Part shown: piece by piece, positions 7,697 to 16,736 of the stretch
How positions within the stretch are numbered: the stretch's first letter is position 1
How the letters are laid out: every line of letters begins with the position of its first letter
Assembly (NCBI GenBank): GCA_948500755.1
Contig: CAOOYH010000002.1
Location: 1 to 64,000, forward strand
Reading direction: 5' to 3'
Length of the DNA: 64,000 nt
From: an uncultured Lactobacillus sp.
GTDB lineage: Bacteria; Bacillota; Bacilli; Lactobacillales; Lactobacillaceae
Translations under genes and position numbers: made by a program
The notes under the pieces: generated by a model
What the model saw: only the letters and a program-made list of their open reading frames with translations
Databases searched by the model: none
Told to the model about the DNA's origin: nothing

Positions 7697-9160
7697 ATGA
7701 ATAAGAAGCAAATTTCAATGGTTACTTTTGCCATGATTTTGGCCAATGTAATGGCAGGATTGGATAGTACTATTATTAATACGGCAATTCCGGCGATTAT
7801 TGCCGATTTGCATGGAATTCAGTTTATGGGCTGGATTATTGCATTGATGTTATTGGGGATGTCAGTTTCTACCCCAATTTGGAGCAAACTAGGCGAAAAA
7901 ATTGGTAATAAAGCTGCCTTTGAAATTTCGCTGGTATTATTTGTCTTAGGGTCTTTATTTCAGGGGTTAGCCCAGAATATGTATTTCTTCTTGATTGCAA
8001 GAACTGTAATGGGGATTGGAGCCGGAGGCATGGGTTCAATTCCGTATATTATGGCTGGCTTTATCTTTGATAATATTAAAAAGCGGACTCAGGTTTTGGG
8101 ATATTTGGGAGCAAGTTTTAGTGTAGCAGCTATTATTGGTCCGCTTGCTGGAGGCTACTTAGTTGATTCCTTGTCTTGGCACTGGGTATTTTATATCAAT
8201 ATTCCAATTGGTTTGGCGGCTGCGCTTTTATCAGTTTTGTATTATCGTGAAGGGCAAATTGATAAAGAGCCTAAGTTTGATATTTTAGGTTCATTTTTGG
8301 TTGTAGTGGGACTGGTACTAGTTTTACTGGGAATACAGTTGGTAGGACTGGTTTCAGTATGGACCATTGTGGGACTAATCATTGCAGGAATAATAATTTT
8401 ATACTTCTTCTTTAAACATGAATCGCATGATAGTAATCCTGTTATTCCAATTGAAATGTTTAAAAATAAAGCTTTAATGGGTGATCTGCTCCTATTTGTG
8501 TTTACTTGGGGTGCGTTTTTAGCAGTAAACACTTATTTGCCAATGTGGGCTCAAGGGCTTCTAGGAACTACTGCTTTAATTGGAGGCCTAACCTTAGTTC
8601 CTAACTCTATTGCGGATACGATTGGGACTCAAGTAGTTAATCCAATGAAAGCGAGATTTAGTGAATATTCGCTTATTATGATGGCGATTATTTGTATGAT
8701 TATCTCCAGTTTAGGTTTAGTAATTTTGCCGATGAATACTAATTTCTGGGTTATTACTTTAGTGGCAACATTTTCTGGTTTTGGAGTAGGATTTATTTTT
8801 GTAATCTTACAAATTAAGGTGCAAGTCGATGCAGGTGAAGAAAATATGGCTCCTGCAACTTCCTTATCATATTTAATTCGAATTCTTGCCCAAACAGTAA
8901 TGGCTGCTGTGTATGGCGTAATTATGAATATGGCTTTGGCACGCGGCGTAAAAGAAAATCAAGGTATTACTATGGGAATGTTGAATAAACTTAGCGATGC
9001 AGAATCTGCTAAAAGTTTACCAACTCAGCTTTTACCAACTATGCGACAAATTTTCTATAAGGGTTTGAGAGAAATTATGTTGTGTGCTACGATTTTACTT
9101 GTAATTTCGATCTTTCTTAATTATTATTACAATGGTAAAAGTCGTAAAATTGAAAATTAA
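7697..9160 (+). CDS. MFS drug exporter, DHA2 family (tandem copy 2)
   Basis: This encodes a 487-residue, 14-helix-type MFS exporter and is the paralogue of the gene at 6123. It has AGLDSTIINTAIPAII, closer to the family consensus than copy 1 (AGLDGTITNT). It also has ARTVMGIGAGGMGSIPYIMA and AAIIGPLAGGYLVDSLSWHWVFYINIPIGL. The ATG follows an AGGTGGAGG ribosome site, stronger than that of copy 1. Both copies precede the first oleate hydratase gene, but the hydratase has a separate promoter, so no functional link is implied by co-transcription. Confidence 0.88.
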   Translation: MNKKQISMVTFAMILANVMAGLDSTIINTAIPAIIADLHGIQFMGWIIALMLLGMSVSTPIWSKLGEKIGNKAAFEISLVLFVLGSLFQGLAQNMYFFLIARTVMGIGAGGMGSIPYIMAGFIFDNIKKRTQVLGYLGASFSVAAIIGPLAGGYLVDSLSWHWVFYINIPIGLAAALLSVLYYREGQIDKEPKFDILGSFLVVVGLVLVLLGIQLVGLVSVWTIVGLIIAGIIILYFFFKHESHDSNPVIPIEMFKNKALMGDLLLFVFTWGAFLAVNTYLPMWAQGLLGTTALIGGLTLVPNSIADTIGTQVVNPMKARFSEYSLIMMAIICMIISSLGLVILPMNTNFWVITLVATFSGFGVGFIFVILQIKVQVDAGEENMAPATSLSYLIRILAQTVMAAVYGVIMNMALARGVKENQGITMGMLNKLSDAESAKSLPTQLLPTMRQIFYKGLREIMLCATILLVISIFLNYYYNGKSRKIEN

Positions 9161-9163
9161 TCA

Positions 9164-9193
9164 AAGAAGCAGCGAGAAACTGCTTCTTTTTTA
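9164..9193 (+). terminator. Terminator of MFS copy 2
   Basis: The stem AAGAAGCAG/CTGCTTCTT (9164-9172 and 9180-9188) is followed by T residues. Confidence 0.8.
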
Positions 9194-9208
9194 ATAGAAG
9201 TATAAAAT

Positions 9209-9237
9209 TTGACATATGAAAACACTTACATTAGTAT
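9209..9237 (+). promoter_or_regulatory. Strong sigma-A-type promoter of oleate hydratase 1
   Basis: A consensus -35 TTGACA (9209-9214) and -10 TAGTAT (9232-9237) are separated by exactly 17 bp. No palindrome lies in the spacer, unlike the promoter of the second hydratase gene. Confidence 0.7.
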
Positions 9238-9287
9238 GAAGGCGTAGTAGTTATAGATGTTAGGATTAACGAAAGAAGTATTTTGAT

Positions 9288-11060
9288 ATGCACTATACTA
9301 ATGGTAACTATGAAGCTTTTGTTCAAGCTGAAAAACCGAAAGATGTTGAGAATAAATCAGCATATATCGTTGGTTCAGGACTTGCCTCCCTTGCAACTGC
9401 TGTGTTTTTGATTAGGGATGCTCAAATGCCTGGAGATAAGATTCATATTTTTGAAGAATTGGCTCTTCCTGGTGGAAGTATGGATGGGATTTATAATCCT
9501 GAAAAGCAAGCTTACATCATTCGTGGTGGACGGGAAATGGAATCTCATTTTGAAACTTTGTGGGATTTGTTTAGATCAATTCCATCTCTTGAAAATAAAG
9601 ATATTTCTGTTTTGGATGAATTTTATCGTTTAAATAGAAAAGATCCAAGCTACTCAAAGACGCGTGTAATTGTAAATCGTGGAGAAGAATTGCCAACTGA
9701 TGGAAAGTTGCTTCTTACTCCAAAAGCGATTAAAGAAATTGTTGATTTAGTTTTAACCCCAGAAAAAGATTTGCAAAATAAAAAGATTAATGAAGTCTTT
9801 AGCAAGGAATTCTTTGAGTCAAACTTCTGGCTCTATTGGTCAACCATGTTTGCCTTTGAACCATGGGCAAGTGCAATGGAAATGCGTCGGTACTTGATGC
9901 GCTTTGTTCAACATGTTGCTACTCTTAAAAATCTCTCTTCATTGAAATTTACTAAATATAATCAATATGAATCATTGATTTTACCTTTAGTAAGTTATTT
10001 GAAAGATCATGGGGTTCAATTCCACTATGATACAGTTGTTGATAATATCATTGTTAACCGTTCTGAAGGTAAAAAAGTCGCAACTGAAATCAAGTTGACT
10101 GAAAATGGGAAGGAAAAGACAATCCATCTTAGTGAAGATGACTTAGTATTTGTAACAAATGGGTCGATCACGGAGAGTACAACTTATGGAGATAACTTAC
10201 ATCCTGCTTCTCAAGAACATAAGTTGGGTGCAAGTTGGCAATTATGGAAGAATTTAGCTGCTCAGGATAGTGATTTTGGACATCCAGAAAAGTTTTACGA
10301 TAATATTCCAAAGGCTAATTGGGTAATGTCTGCAACAATCACTTTTAAGAACAATGATATTGTTCCATTTATTGAAAAAGTTAATAAAAAAGATCCTCAT
10401 AGTGGCTCAATTGTAAGTAGCGGTCCAACGACTATTAAAGATTCTAACTGGTTGCTAGGTTATTCTATTAGTCGTCAGCCTCACTTTAGAAAGCAAAAGC
10501 CAAATGAATTGATTGTATGGCTCTATGGCTTGTATTCCGATACAAAGGGAAATTATGTTCAAAAGACAATGCCTGAATGTAACGGAATCGAACTTTGTGA
10601 AGAATGGCTATATCACATGGGAGTTCCTGAAGAAAAGATTGCAGAAATGGCTCATGCTGCAACTACTATTCCACAACATATGCCGTATATTACTTCTTAC
10701 TTCATGCCAAGAGCTTTAGGTGATCGACCAAAGGTAGTTCCAGATAATTCAAAGAATTTGGCCTTCATCGGTAACTTTGCAGAAACTCCAAGAGACACGG
10801 TGTTTACTACTGAATACTCCGTTAGAACCGCGATGGAAGCAGTTTATACTTTGCTTGATATTGATCGTGGAGTTCCTGAAGTATTCGCTTCTGCCTTTGA
10901 TGTTAGAATGCTCTTGAATGCAATGTACTATTTGAATGATCAAAAGAAATTGACCGATCTTGAGTTACCATTGACTGAAAAGTTGGCTATTAAAGGGATG
11001 CTCAAGAAGGTAAAAGGTACCTACATTGAAGAATTGCTAAAGCAATATAAATTGATGTAA
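9288..11060 (+). CDS. ohyA: Oleate hydratase (myosin-cross-reactive antigen family), paralogue 1
   Basis: This FAD enzyme adds water across the cis-9 or cis-12 double bond of unsaturated fatty acids to give hydroxy fatty acids. It is thought to work at the membrane and to detoxify host or dietary fatty acids. The 590-residue length is normal. The flavin-binding region reads YIVGSGLASLATAVF. The family's GxGxxG is changed to GxGxxS here, while the paralogue at 39.4 kb keeps GSGLAG. The catalytic RGGREMESHFE loop (conserved Glu) and KYNQYES (conserved Tyr) are intact, as are NGSITESTTYGD and the C-terminal FTTEYSVRTAMEAVYTLL. L. acidophilus has two such enzymes with 10- and 13-position preference; which this one is cannot be told by eye. 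Confidence 0.93.
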   Translation: MHYTNGNYEAFVQAEKPKDVENKSAYIVGSGLASLATAVFLIRDAQMPGDKIHIFEELALPGGSMDGIYNPEKQAYIIRGGREMESHFETLWDLFRSIPSLENKDISVLDEFYRLNRKDPSYSKTRVIVNRGEELPTDGKLLLTPKAIKEIVDLVLTPEKDLQNKKINEVFSKEFFESNFWLYWSTMFAFEPWASAMEMRRYLMRFVQHVATLKNLSSLKFTKYNQYESLILPLVSYLKDHGVQFHYDTVVDNIIVNRSEGKKVATEIKLTENGKEKTIHLSEDDLVFVTNGSITESTTYGDNLHPASQEHKLGASWQLWKNLAAQDSDFGHPEKFYDNIPKANWVMSATITFKNNDIVPFIEKVNKKDPHSGSIVSSGPTTIKDSNWLLGYSISRQPHFRKQKPNELIVWLYGLYSDTKGNYVQKTMPECNGIELCEEWLYHMGVPEEKIAEMAHAATTIPQHMPYITSYFMPRALGDRPKVVPDNSKNLAFIGNFAETPRDTVFTTEYSVRTAMEAVYTLLDIDRGVPEVFASAFDVRMLLNAMYYLNDQKKLTDLELPLTEKLAIKGMLKKVKGTYIEELLKQYKLM

Positions 11061-11072
11061 AAAATACAATTA

Positions 11073-11111
11073 AAAGCTATCTTTGTAATTGAAGCAAAGA
11101 TAGCTTTTTGT
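11073..11111 (+). terminator. Terminator of oleate hydratase 1
   Basis: A 13-bp perfect stem AAAGCTATCTTTG/CAAAGATAGCTTT (11073-11085 and 11094-11106) is followed by T residues. Confidence 0.85.
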
Positions 11112-11136
11112 TGTATAATGGGCAGGTAATAGATTT

Positions 11137-11694
11137 ATGAAAATAGAAAAGAAGGATATTATTTTAGAATCTAAACCTGCCCGATGGGGTACAAAAGCAT
11201 ATCATGACGCAAAGAAGTTGTATTTAAGTGCATTTCCAGCAAATGAACGTTTTTCGATGTTTTCTTTGTTAGCAATGTCACTTAAAGCAAATGTAAAGTT
11301 TCATGCATTATATGATCAGGACGTATTTTGTGGAATTGCCTATTATGTAGAAAGTAGTTCGACTGTTTATCTGACCTATTTAGCGGTAAATCAAGATCTA
11401 CGTGGTCATGGCTATGGCTCTAAGATCTTAACAATGCTCGAGGAGAAGTATCCTGATAAACAAATTGTGATCGATATTGAACCAGTGGTGCCGACGGCTA
11501 AGAATTATAAGCAGCGTGTGAGTCGCTTGAAGTTTTACGAGCGTAATGGTTTTCACCGCACTGATCAAAAACTAAAAGATCAAGATGGAGAATTTGAAGC
11601 TTTGACAACTGCTAAAAAACTTGATAAATCAGGATTTGCTAAAACTTTAAAAGATATGAGTTTTGGTTTTTACCAGTTTAAAATTGAAAAATAA
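11137..11694 (+). CDS. GNAT-family N-acetyltransferase
   Basis: This encodes 185 residues. The acetyl-CoA binding motif A is visible as LAVNQDLRGHGYGSKILTMLEEKY (R-x-x-G-x-G-x-x pattern), followed by a beta strand IVIDIEPV. YERNGFHRTDQ near residue 145 is the usual C-terminal motif B of small GNAT enzymes. Substrate unknown. The gene is a single unit between two terminators. No membrane helix or signal is present, so it is cytoplasmic. Confidence 0.85.
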   Translation: MKIEKKDIILESKPARWGTKAYHDAKKLYLSAFPANERFSMFSLLAMSLKANVKFHALYDQDVFCGIAYYVESSSTVYLTYLAVNQDLRGHGYGSKILTMLEEKYPDKQIVIDIEPVVPTAKNYKQRVSRLKFYERNGFHRTDQKLKDQDGEFEALTTAKKLDKSGFAKTLKDMSFGFYQFKIEK

Positions 11695-11697
11695 TAG

Positions 11698-11736
11698 AAA
11701 AGTGTTGCTTGTACTTATGACAGCAACACTTTTTTG
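11698..11736. terminator. Terminator between GNAT and pyrP genes
   Basis: The stem AAAAGTGTTGC/GCAACACTTTT (arms at 11698-11708 and 11723-11733) with T residues on the plus side ends the GNAT gene. A residues on the left may let it also serve the minus-strand pyrP end. Confidence 0.7.
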
Positions 11737-11744
11737 TTTTCTAA

Positions 11745-13073
11745 CTAATTAAAATATTTTTGTTCTTTTTCTTTGTCTTTCTTTTCTTCAAGAGCTTTTT
11801 CACTTGCGGCTTCTTTTGGTAAGATCCAGTTTAAAAGCATTCCCATAATAGTTGAAAGAGCAACTGAAGTTAATTGGAAGCTTCCAAGTTGAAGGTAAGC
11901 ACCCCCAATACCGATAACCAAAATTACCGAAGCAATTAACATATTACGCTTTTCACCAAAATCAATTTTGTTATCTACGATAATCTTCAAACCATTAGAA
12001 GCAATTGTTCCAAATAGTAAGAAAGAAATACCACCAATTACTGGCATTGGGATTGATTCAATTACAGCAGCAACTTTTCCAATAAAGGAGAATAGAATGG
12101 CAAAGAATGCAGCTCCGGCTAATACCCAGACAGAGTGGACTTTAGTCATTGCTAAAACACCGATATTTTCACCATAGGAAGTTGTAGGAGGACCACCAAT
12201 GAACCCAGCGATGATTGTTGATAAACCGTCCCCAAGCATAGTTCTGTGAAGACCAGGGTTCTTAAAGAAGTCACGTTTAGTCAAGGAATTAAGTACCATG
12301 ATGTGACCCATGTGTTCTGTCATCGTAACAAAGGCAATTGGTGCCATAGTCAAGATGGCTGCTGGGTACCATTTAAAGTGGTAACTGATTCCGGGAACAT
12401 CTAGAGCTGGAATTGAGAACCAAGCAGCTTTAGCAACGCCTGAAAAGTCCACAATCCCTAAAATACATGAAAGGACATAGCCACACACAATTCCAAGCAT
12501 GATGGAAATCAAGCTAGTAAAACCTTTGAAGCACATTTGGAAGATTAAGGTCATTACTAGCGTAAAGATAGCTACTCCAAAATAAGTTAAATCATATTTT
12601 TGATTATTAAGCATTGCATCGTTTGCAGCCGTTGTTGCAAGAGATAAACCAATTACAATGATGATTGGCCCAACTACTATTGGTGGTAAAACTTTGTTAA
12701 CCCAGCCAGATCCAATTTTAGCAATTACAATTGAAACAATAACATATACAAGACCAGCAGCAATTGCACCTTGTGCAACGGCAGGATAACCATCGGTTTT
12801 CATTAATGCTTGCATTGTAGCAACGAAAGCAAAACTTGAACCGAGGTATGCTGGAATCTTAAAATGGGTACAAAGCATGTGAACTAACGTACCTACACCA
12901 GAAGATAGAAGTGCGATACTTGGTGAAATACCAATTAAAATTGGTACCAGCACTGTTGAACCAAACATGGCAAACATATGCTGGAGGGAGAGAAGCACTC
13001 CTTGGCCTAGAGGTGGCTTTTCATAGACGTCTAAAATTGCGTCTGGATTATGAAATTGTTCTTTTTTATTCAT
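11745..13073 (-). CDS. pyrP: Uracil permease (NCS2 family)
   Basis: This encodes a 442-residue, 14-segment nucleobase:proton symporter that imports uracil across the membrane. Its N terminus has PPLGQGVLLSLQHMFAMFGSTVLVPIL, the NCS2 signature around helix 1 with the conserved QHxxAMFG. AFVTMTEHMGHIMVLN carries the conserved TEHxGH of uracil transporters, and GGPPTTSYGENIG is the NCS2 substrate-binding loop (P-x-T-x-Y-G-E-N). It lies 17 bp downstream of pyrR in the same operon, so it falls under the PyrR attenuator. The highly charged tail (KEKEQKYFN) is unremarkable. UraA is a synonym. Confidence 0.95.
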   Translation of the reverse strand: MNKKEQFHNPDAILDVYEKPPLGQGVLLSLQHMFAMFGSTVLVPILIGISPSIALLSSGVGTLVHMLCTHFKIPAYLGSSFAFVATMQALMKTDGYPAVAQGAIAAGLVYVIVSIVIAKIGSGWVNKVLPPIVVGPIIIVIGLSLATTAANDAMLNNQKYDLTYFGVAIFTLVMTLIFQMCFKGFTSLISIMLGIVCGYVLSCILGIVDFSGVAKAAWFSIPALDVPGISYHFKWYPAAILTMAPIAFVTMTEHMGHIMVLNSLTKRDFFKNPGLHRTMLGDGLSTIIAGFIGGPPTTSYGENIGVLAMTKVHSVWVLAGAAFFAILFSFIGKVAAVIESIPMPVIGGISFLLFGTIASNGLKIIVDNKIDFGEKRNMLIASVILVIGIGGAYLQLGSFQLTSVALSTIMGMLLNWILPKEAASEKALEEKKDKEKEQKYFN

Positions 13074-13090
13074 TTTTACTCCTAAAGATA

Positions 13091-13618
13091 TTATTTAGTG
13101 ACCAAGTTAATACTATCTTGATCATCAACTTCGGTCATAGAAACTTTAATTCTCTCATTCATGGCTGTTGGAATGTTTTTTCCAATAAAATCAGGTCTAA
13201 CAGGTAATTCCCGATGTCCGCGATCAACCAAAACGGCTAAACTGATCGTGGCTGGACGCCCTTGATCCATTAAAGCATCTAGGGCTGCTCTGATCGTACG
13301 ACCTGTAAAAAGAACGTCATCAACTAAAACCACTTTTTTATCAGTAATGTCAAAGTCTAATTGTTGGTTATGAATGAGATTCTTCTTTTCTTGCTTAGAT
13401 AAATCATCTCGATAATCAGAAACGTCTAATGCACCAACTGGTACGTCAACATTTTCAATTCGCTTAAAATTTGCAGCAAGCCGATTAGCTAAAAATAATC
13501 CTCTAGTTTTGATCCCGACAATTACTAGATCATTGACACCTTTATTGCGTTCAATGATCTCATAGGTCATTCTTACTAGAGCTCGCTTCATCCCTGAAGC
13601 ATCAATAATTTCTTTCAT
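13091..13618 (-). CDS. pyrR: PyrR bifunctional pyr operon attenuator / uracil phosphoribosyltransferase
   Basis: PyrR binds UMP or UTP and a conserved hairpin in pyr mRNA leaders to promote transcription termination, and it has a weak UPRTase activity. The 175-residue protein has the PRTase motif VVLVDDVLFTGRTIRAALDAL and the RNA-contacting VGIKTRG stretch. The ATG follows an AAAGGATGA ribosome site. Its own leader contains a PyrR-binding element (13653-13775), so pyrR and pyrP are autoregulated. The de novo pyr biosynthetic genes are not next to it. Confidence 0.95.
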   Translation of the reverse strand: MKEIIDASGMKRALVRMTYEIIERNKGVNDLVIVGIKTRGLFLANRLAANFKRIENVDVPVGALDVSDYRDDLSKQEKKNLIHNQQLDFDITDKKVVLVDDVLFTGRTIRAALDALMDQGRPATISLAVLVDRGHRELPVRPDFIGKNIPTAMNERIKVSMTEVDDQDSINLVTK

Positions 13619-13652
13619 AAATTCATCCTTTCTCTAAAAGATGACCTATAGA

Positions 13653-13775
13653 AAAAGACCACCTGGACACTGAGTCCAAGATGGTCTTTCTGGTTAGACA
13701 TGCAAAAAAGCATGTTAGCGCAGATTTCCTTCTTAGCCTCACGGGACTAGTTTAAAGGTCATCTAATATTGTTAA
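13653..13775 (-). promoter_or_regulatory. PyrR-dependent attenuator leader of pyrR-pyrP
   Basis: On the minus strand the leader contains AGTCCCGTGAGGCT at 13748-13735, which fits the PyrR-binding consensus (ARUCCNGNGAGGYU). It is followed downstream by a terminator hairpin (about 13689-13653, outer arms AAAGACCA and TGGTCTTT) with a T tail just before pyrR. The mechanism in Bacillus is that UMP-loaded PyrR stabilises the anti-antiterminator so the terminator forms. The same order of elements is seen here. Confidence 0.9.
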
Positions 13776-13785
13776 ATTTATTTAA

Positions 13786-15000
13786 CTAGCTTTTAGTAGG
13801 ATTGTCAAGCAAATTTTGAACAACATTAATTTTGAATAAGATCAAATTTAAAATGACAATTCCGGCAGTAATAATGAAAACCATGCTGTAGCTGGATAAG
13901 CCAGAAACGAATGAACCTAGTAGCGGACCAATAATGTTTCCAATATACATTGCTGATTGATTCCAAGAAAAAACTCTCCCTGTAACTGGAGTAGGGGAAT
14001 TTTTGGTAAGCATCGTTTGAACTTGAGGGAATAGACATGCATCTGTAAAGCCGACTAAAAAGCGTAAAATTCCTAATTCCCAAGTGTTTTGTACGAAAGC
14101 GGTAAGAAAGAAGAAAATTGTAGCACCAATAAATCCGGCAACGATGATCTTTTCGGTGCCGATTTTGTCACCAAGCGCTCCAAAACGGGATGCAACTAGA
14201 AAAGTTGCAATTCCTGGAAGAGCAGCAATGATTCCTGAAATAAAGACAACGTCACCATGACCATGCATTAGTTGACGCACATAGAGTGAAACAATAGGAT
14301 TGATGGAATTATTAGCAGCTTGAATAATCAAAGTAGTTAGTAATAGACCAAAGATTAATTTAGGCTGTTGGAGTTCTCTTATAACGCCGCGAGTGGATTC
14401 GAGTTTCTTTTCTGTAATTGGTTTAAAGCCTTCTTCGTGAACAAAAAAGAGTGATAGAAAAAAGGCAATTAGCAAAAGTAGTCCAGTAATAAAGAATGTG
14501 ATCCGATAAGAAAACATACTGGCTAAAGCTCCCCCAACAAAGGGACCAAGTAGGTTTCCGGCAGTAAAAAAGGACATCATGGTTCCTAAAGCTTGTCCGG
14601 ATTTATCTTTGGGAGTTTCCGTTGCAATTAATGCATTTGCATTTGAAACGAATCCAGAAAAAACGCCTTGAAGCATTCTCAAGATAAGTAATTGCCAAAC
14701 ATTTTGAACTAATCCCATTGCTCCTAGGACAATTGCCATACCTAGAGAAGCACGTAAAGTCATTAACTTACGGCCTTTTTTGTCGGCTAACTTTCCCCAC
14801 CAAGGAGAAACAATAGCGGAAACAAAGTATACTCCTGAAAAGATGATGCCTGACCAAAAGTTCAGTTGACTATGGGAAAAGTGCCCTAATGTATCGATAT
14901 AAAGAGGCAAGAAAGGCATGATTTCGGAGAAAGCAATTCCCGCGATAAAAACAGCGATTGATAAAACAAATAAATTTCGCTTCCAAATGGGTTTTTGCAA
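13786..15000 (-). CDS. Multidrug efflux MFS transporter (DHA1, PmrA/NorA-like)
   Basis: This encodes 404 residues with 12 likely membrane helices. The DHA1 motif A region is present as PWWGKLADKKGRKLMTL after helix 2. RMLQGVFSGFVSNANALIATETPKDKSGQALG is the helix 4-5 region, and GNLLGPFVGG is the antiporter motif C. This matches the PmrA/NorA quinolone-type efflux group. The start is a TTG at 15000 supported by GAAAGGA upstream; no ATG fits better. The gene ends just before the pyrR leader on the same strand. Substrate unknown. Confidence 0.87.
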   Translation of the reverse strand: MQKPIWKRNLFVLSIAVFIAGIAFSEIMPFLPLYIDTLGHFSHSQLNFWSGIIFSGVYFVSAIVSPWWGKLADKKGRKLMTLRASLGMAIVLGAMGLVQNVWQLLILRMLQGVFSGFVSNANALIATETPKDKSGQALGTMMSFFTAGNLLGPFVGGALASMFSYRITFFITGLLLLIAFFLSLFFVHEEGFKPITEKKLESTRGVIRELQQPKLIFGLLLTTLIIQAANNSINPIVSLYVRQLMHGHGDVVFISGIIAALPGIATFLVASRFGALGDKIGTEKIIVAGFIGATIFFFLTAFVQNTWELGILRFLVGFTDACLFPQVQTMLTKNSPTPVTGRVFSWNQSAMYIGNIIGPLLGSFVSGLSSYSMVFIITAGIVILNLILFKINVVQNLLDNPTKS

Positions 15001-15251
15001 AACAAAAAATCCTTTCTATATACAGAATAACTTAATTATAGGCGTTATTGGGATTGAGAAAAATGCTTGAAATGATATAGCTAAAGAATAATATTCCGTG
15101 AAAAATTTTAAAAATAATTAGTGGAAGTATAGTAAAAATTAAATCAAATAATATTTATAGTTTATATTTACTATGTCAAATTAGTTGCATTTAAATATTG
15201 TAAGTCTTATTGTGAAGTTATAAGGGATTAATCAATAAATTATGTGAAAGT

Positions 15252-16613
15252 GTGGATTATTATGGCAAAAAAAGTGTAACTCCCAAAAAGCTTTCTTTCA
15301 TATCTATTTACTTTTTGGGAATTAACGGGGTAATTGGATCAGGTGCTTTTTTGCTCCCGCAAACCATGTATAAAGATATGAATTTAATGTGTGTCTTTGT
15401 AACGATTTGTTCAGCATTGACGGTGAGTATGATCGCATTATGTTATGCTGACTTATCAAGTAGATTTACTGGAGCAGGAGCTGCATGGCTTTATTCCTAT
15501 AATGCCTTTGGTAGATTCATGGGCTATGAATTAGGTGTTTTCACTTGGTTCTTGGGATGTTGCACGTATGCAGCCGAAGTTGTAGCTTTATTAACAACGC
15601 TGAGAAGTTTTTGGCCAGCTTACAATAATAATATAGTATATTTCTCAACGGCTATTGGTTTAATCGTGCTATTCTCCATTATTAACTTTTTTGGGAGATC
15701 TTTAGTAAAATTTGTTGATAATTTGTCATCTGCTGCTAAATTAATCACGATTATTGGCTTTATCATAATTGGGGCTTTCTTTATTCATAAAATAAATTTT
15801 ACTCCAGTAATTCCGAAAGCAGCTACTACTGGAGTTGTACCTTACTTTAAGCATTTTGGTGCAGCTTTTAGTGTGGTATTTTATTTATTTACTGGATTTT
15901 CATTTATTCCTATTGCAGCTACCCAAATGGAAAATCCTGAAAAGAATATTCCTAAAGTTTTGATCTCTGTAATGATTACAGTAACGATTTTATATTCCTT
16001 GATGTTAATTGTAGCTATCGGAATTTTGGGAAGTCGCATGTCCAATTACAGTACACCGATTGCGGTAGCTTTTCAAAAAGCTGTCGGAAATTGGGGCTAT
16101 ATTGTAGTAATTATTGGGATGCTTACAAGTATCTTTGGAGTAGCATTTGCCAGCTCCTTTAATACGCCTGCCTTAATTGCTTCTTTGGCTAATGAACATG
16201 GAATGCTTCCTAAATGGGTTGGTAAGAAAAATAAATATGATGCCCCTTGGATTTCAATTCTCTTGAGTGCAGGTGTAACTATGGTTTTGATCACTCAATC
16301 ATACTTGTTCTTGGTTTCCTGCATTGTGCTTGCTTCCTTTATTCAATACGTTCCATCAATTTTAGCAGTTATTAAATTTAAGCATACTGATGAGTTTCCA
16401 AACCATGGTTTTAAATTGCCAGGTGGCTATACCATTCCAATTTTGGCTTTAATTATTTCCTGTTACATGATAACTAATTTTACTTGGAAAACTTTAATTG
16501 TTGGATTGGGAGTTGCACTTTTAGCAACGGTTCTTTACTTCTTTATTAATAAGAATCCGGTGGATACATTAAAACACGAAAAATATTTAGAGAGATTAAG
16601 GAAAAGGTTATAG
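15252..16613 (+). CDS. APC-superfamily amino acid permease
   Basis: This encodes 453 residues and about 12 membrane helices. The N terminus has FLGINGVIGSGAFLLPQTM, the APC helix 1 signature with the broken helix G-x-G-x-G backbone-binding motif. SGAGAAWLYSYNAFG-like sequence follows helix 2. FTGFSFIPIAATQMENPEKNIPK corresponds to the conserved helix 6 to loop region. It resembles the amino acid/polyamine antiporter branch, but substrate is not decidable. The only in-frame start is a GTG at 15252, just after GAAAGT, with AAGGGA about 25 bases upstream. Translation initiation looks weak. The 250 bp upstream are AT-rich with no clear element. Confidence 0.85.
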   Translation: MDYYGKKSVTPKKLSFISIYFLGINGVIGSGAFLLPQTMYKDMNLMCVFVTICSALTVSMIALCYADLSSRFTGAGAAWLYSYNAFGRFMGYELGVFTWFLGCCTYAAEVVALLTTLRSFWPAYNNNIVYFSTAIGLIVLFSIINFFGRSLVKFVDNLSSAAKLITIIGFIIIGAFFIHKINFTPVIPKAATTGVVPYFKHFGAAFSVVFYLFTGFSFIPIAATQMENPEKNIPKVLISVMITVTILYSLMLIVAIGILGSRMSNYSTPIAVAFQKAVGNWGYIVVIIGMLTSIFGVAFASSFNTPALIASLANEHGMLPKWVGKKNKYDAPWISILLSAGVTMVLITQSYLFLVSCIVLASFIQYVPSILAVIKFKHTDEFPNHGFKLPGGYTIPILALIISCYMITNFTWKTLIVGLGVALLATVLYFFINKNPVDTLKHEKYLERLRKRL

Positions 16614-16736
16614 TTATATTCTGGTAAATTTCTGTAGGTGCTTATAGTGTGTGTTAATACCTTAAATAATCTATAATTAAAGTGATTTGTAGATAGTAAA
16701 TAATAGAATTGAGGGTCTAGAATATTAGAAAAGAAA

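Noticed and set aside
15001..15251. Regulatory RNA upstream of the APC permease
   Set aside because: The 250 bp are AT-rich and no known riboswitch, T-box or strong hairpin could be made out.
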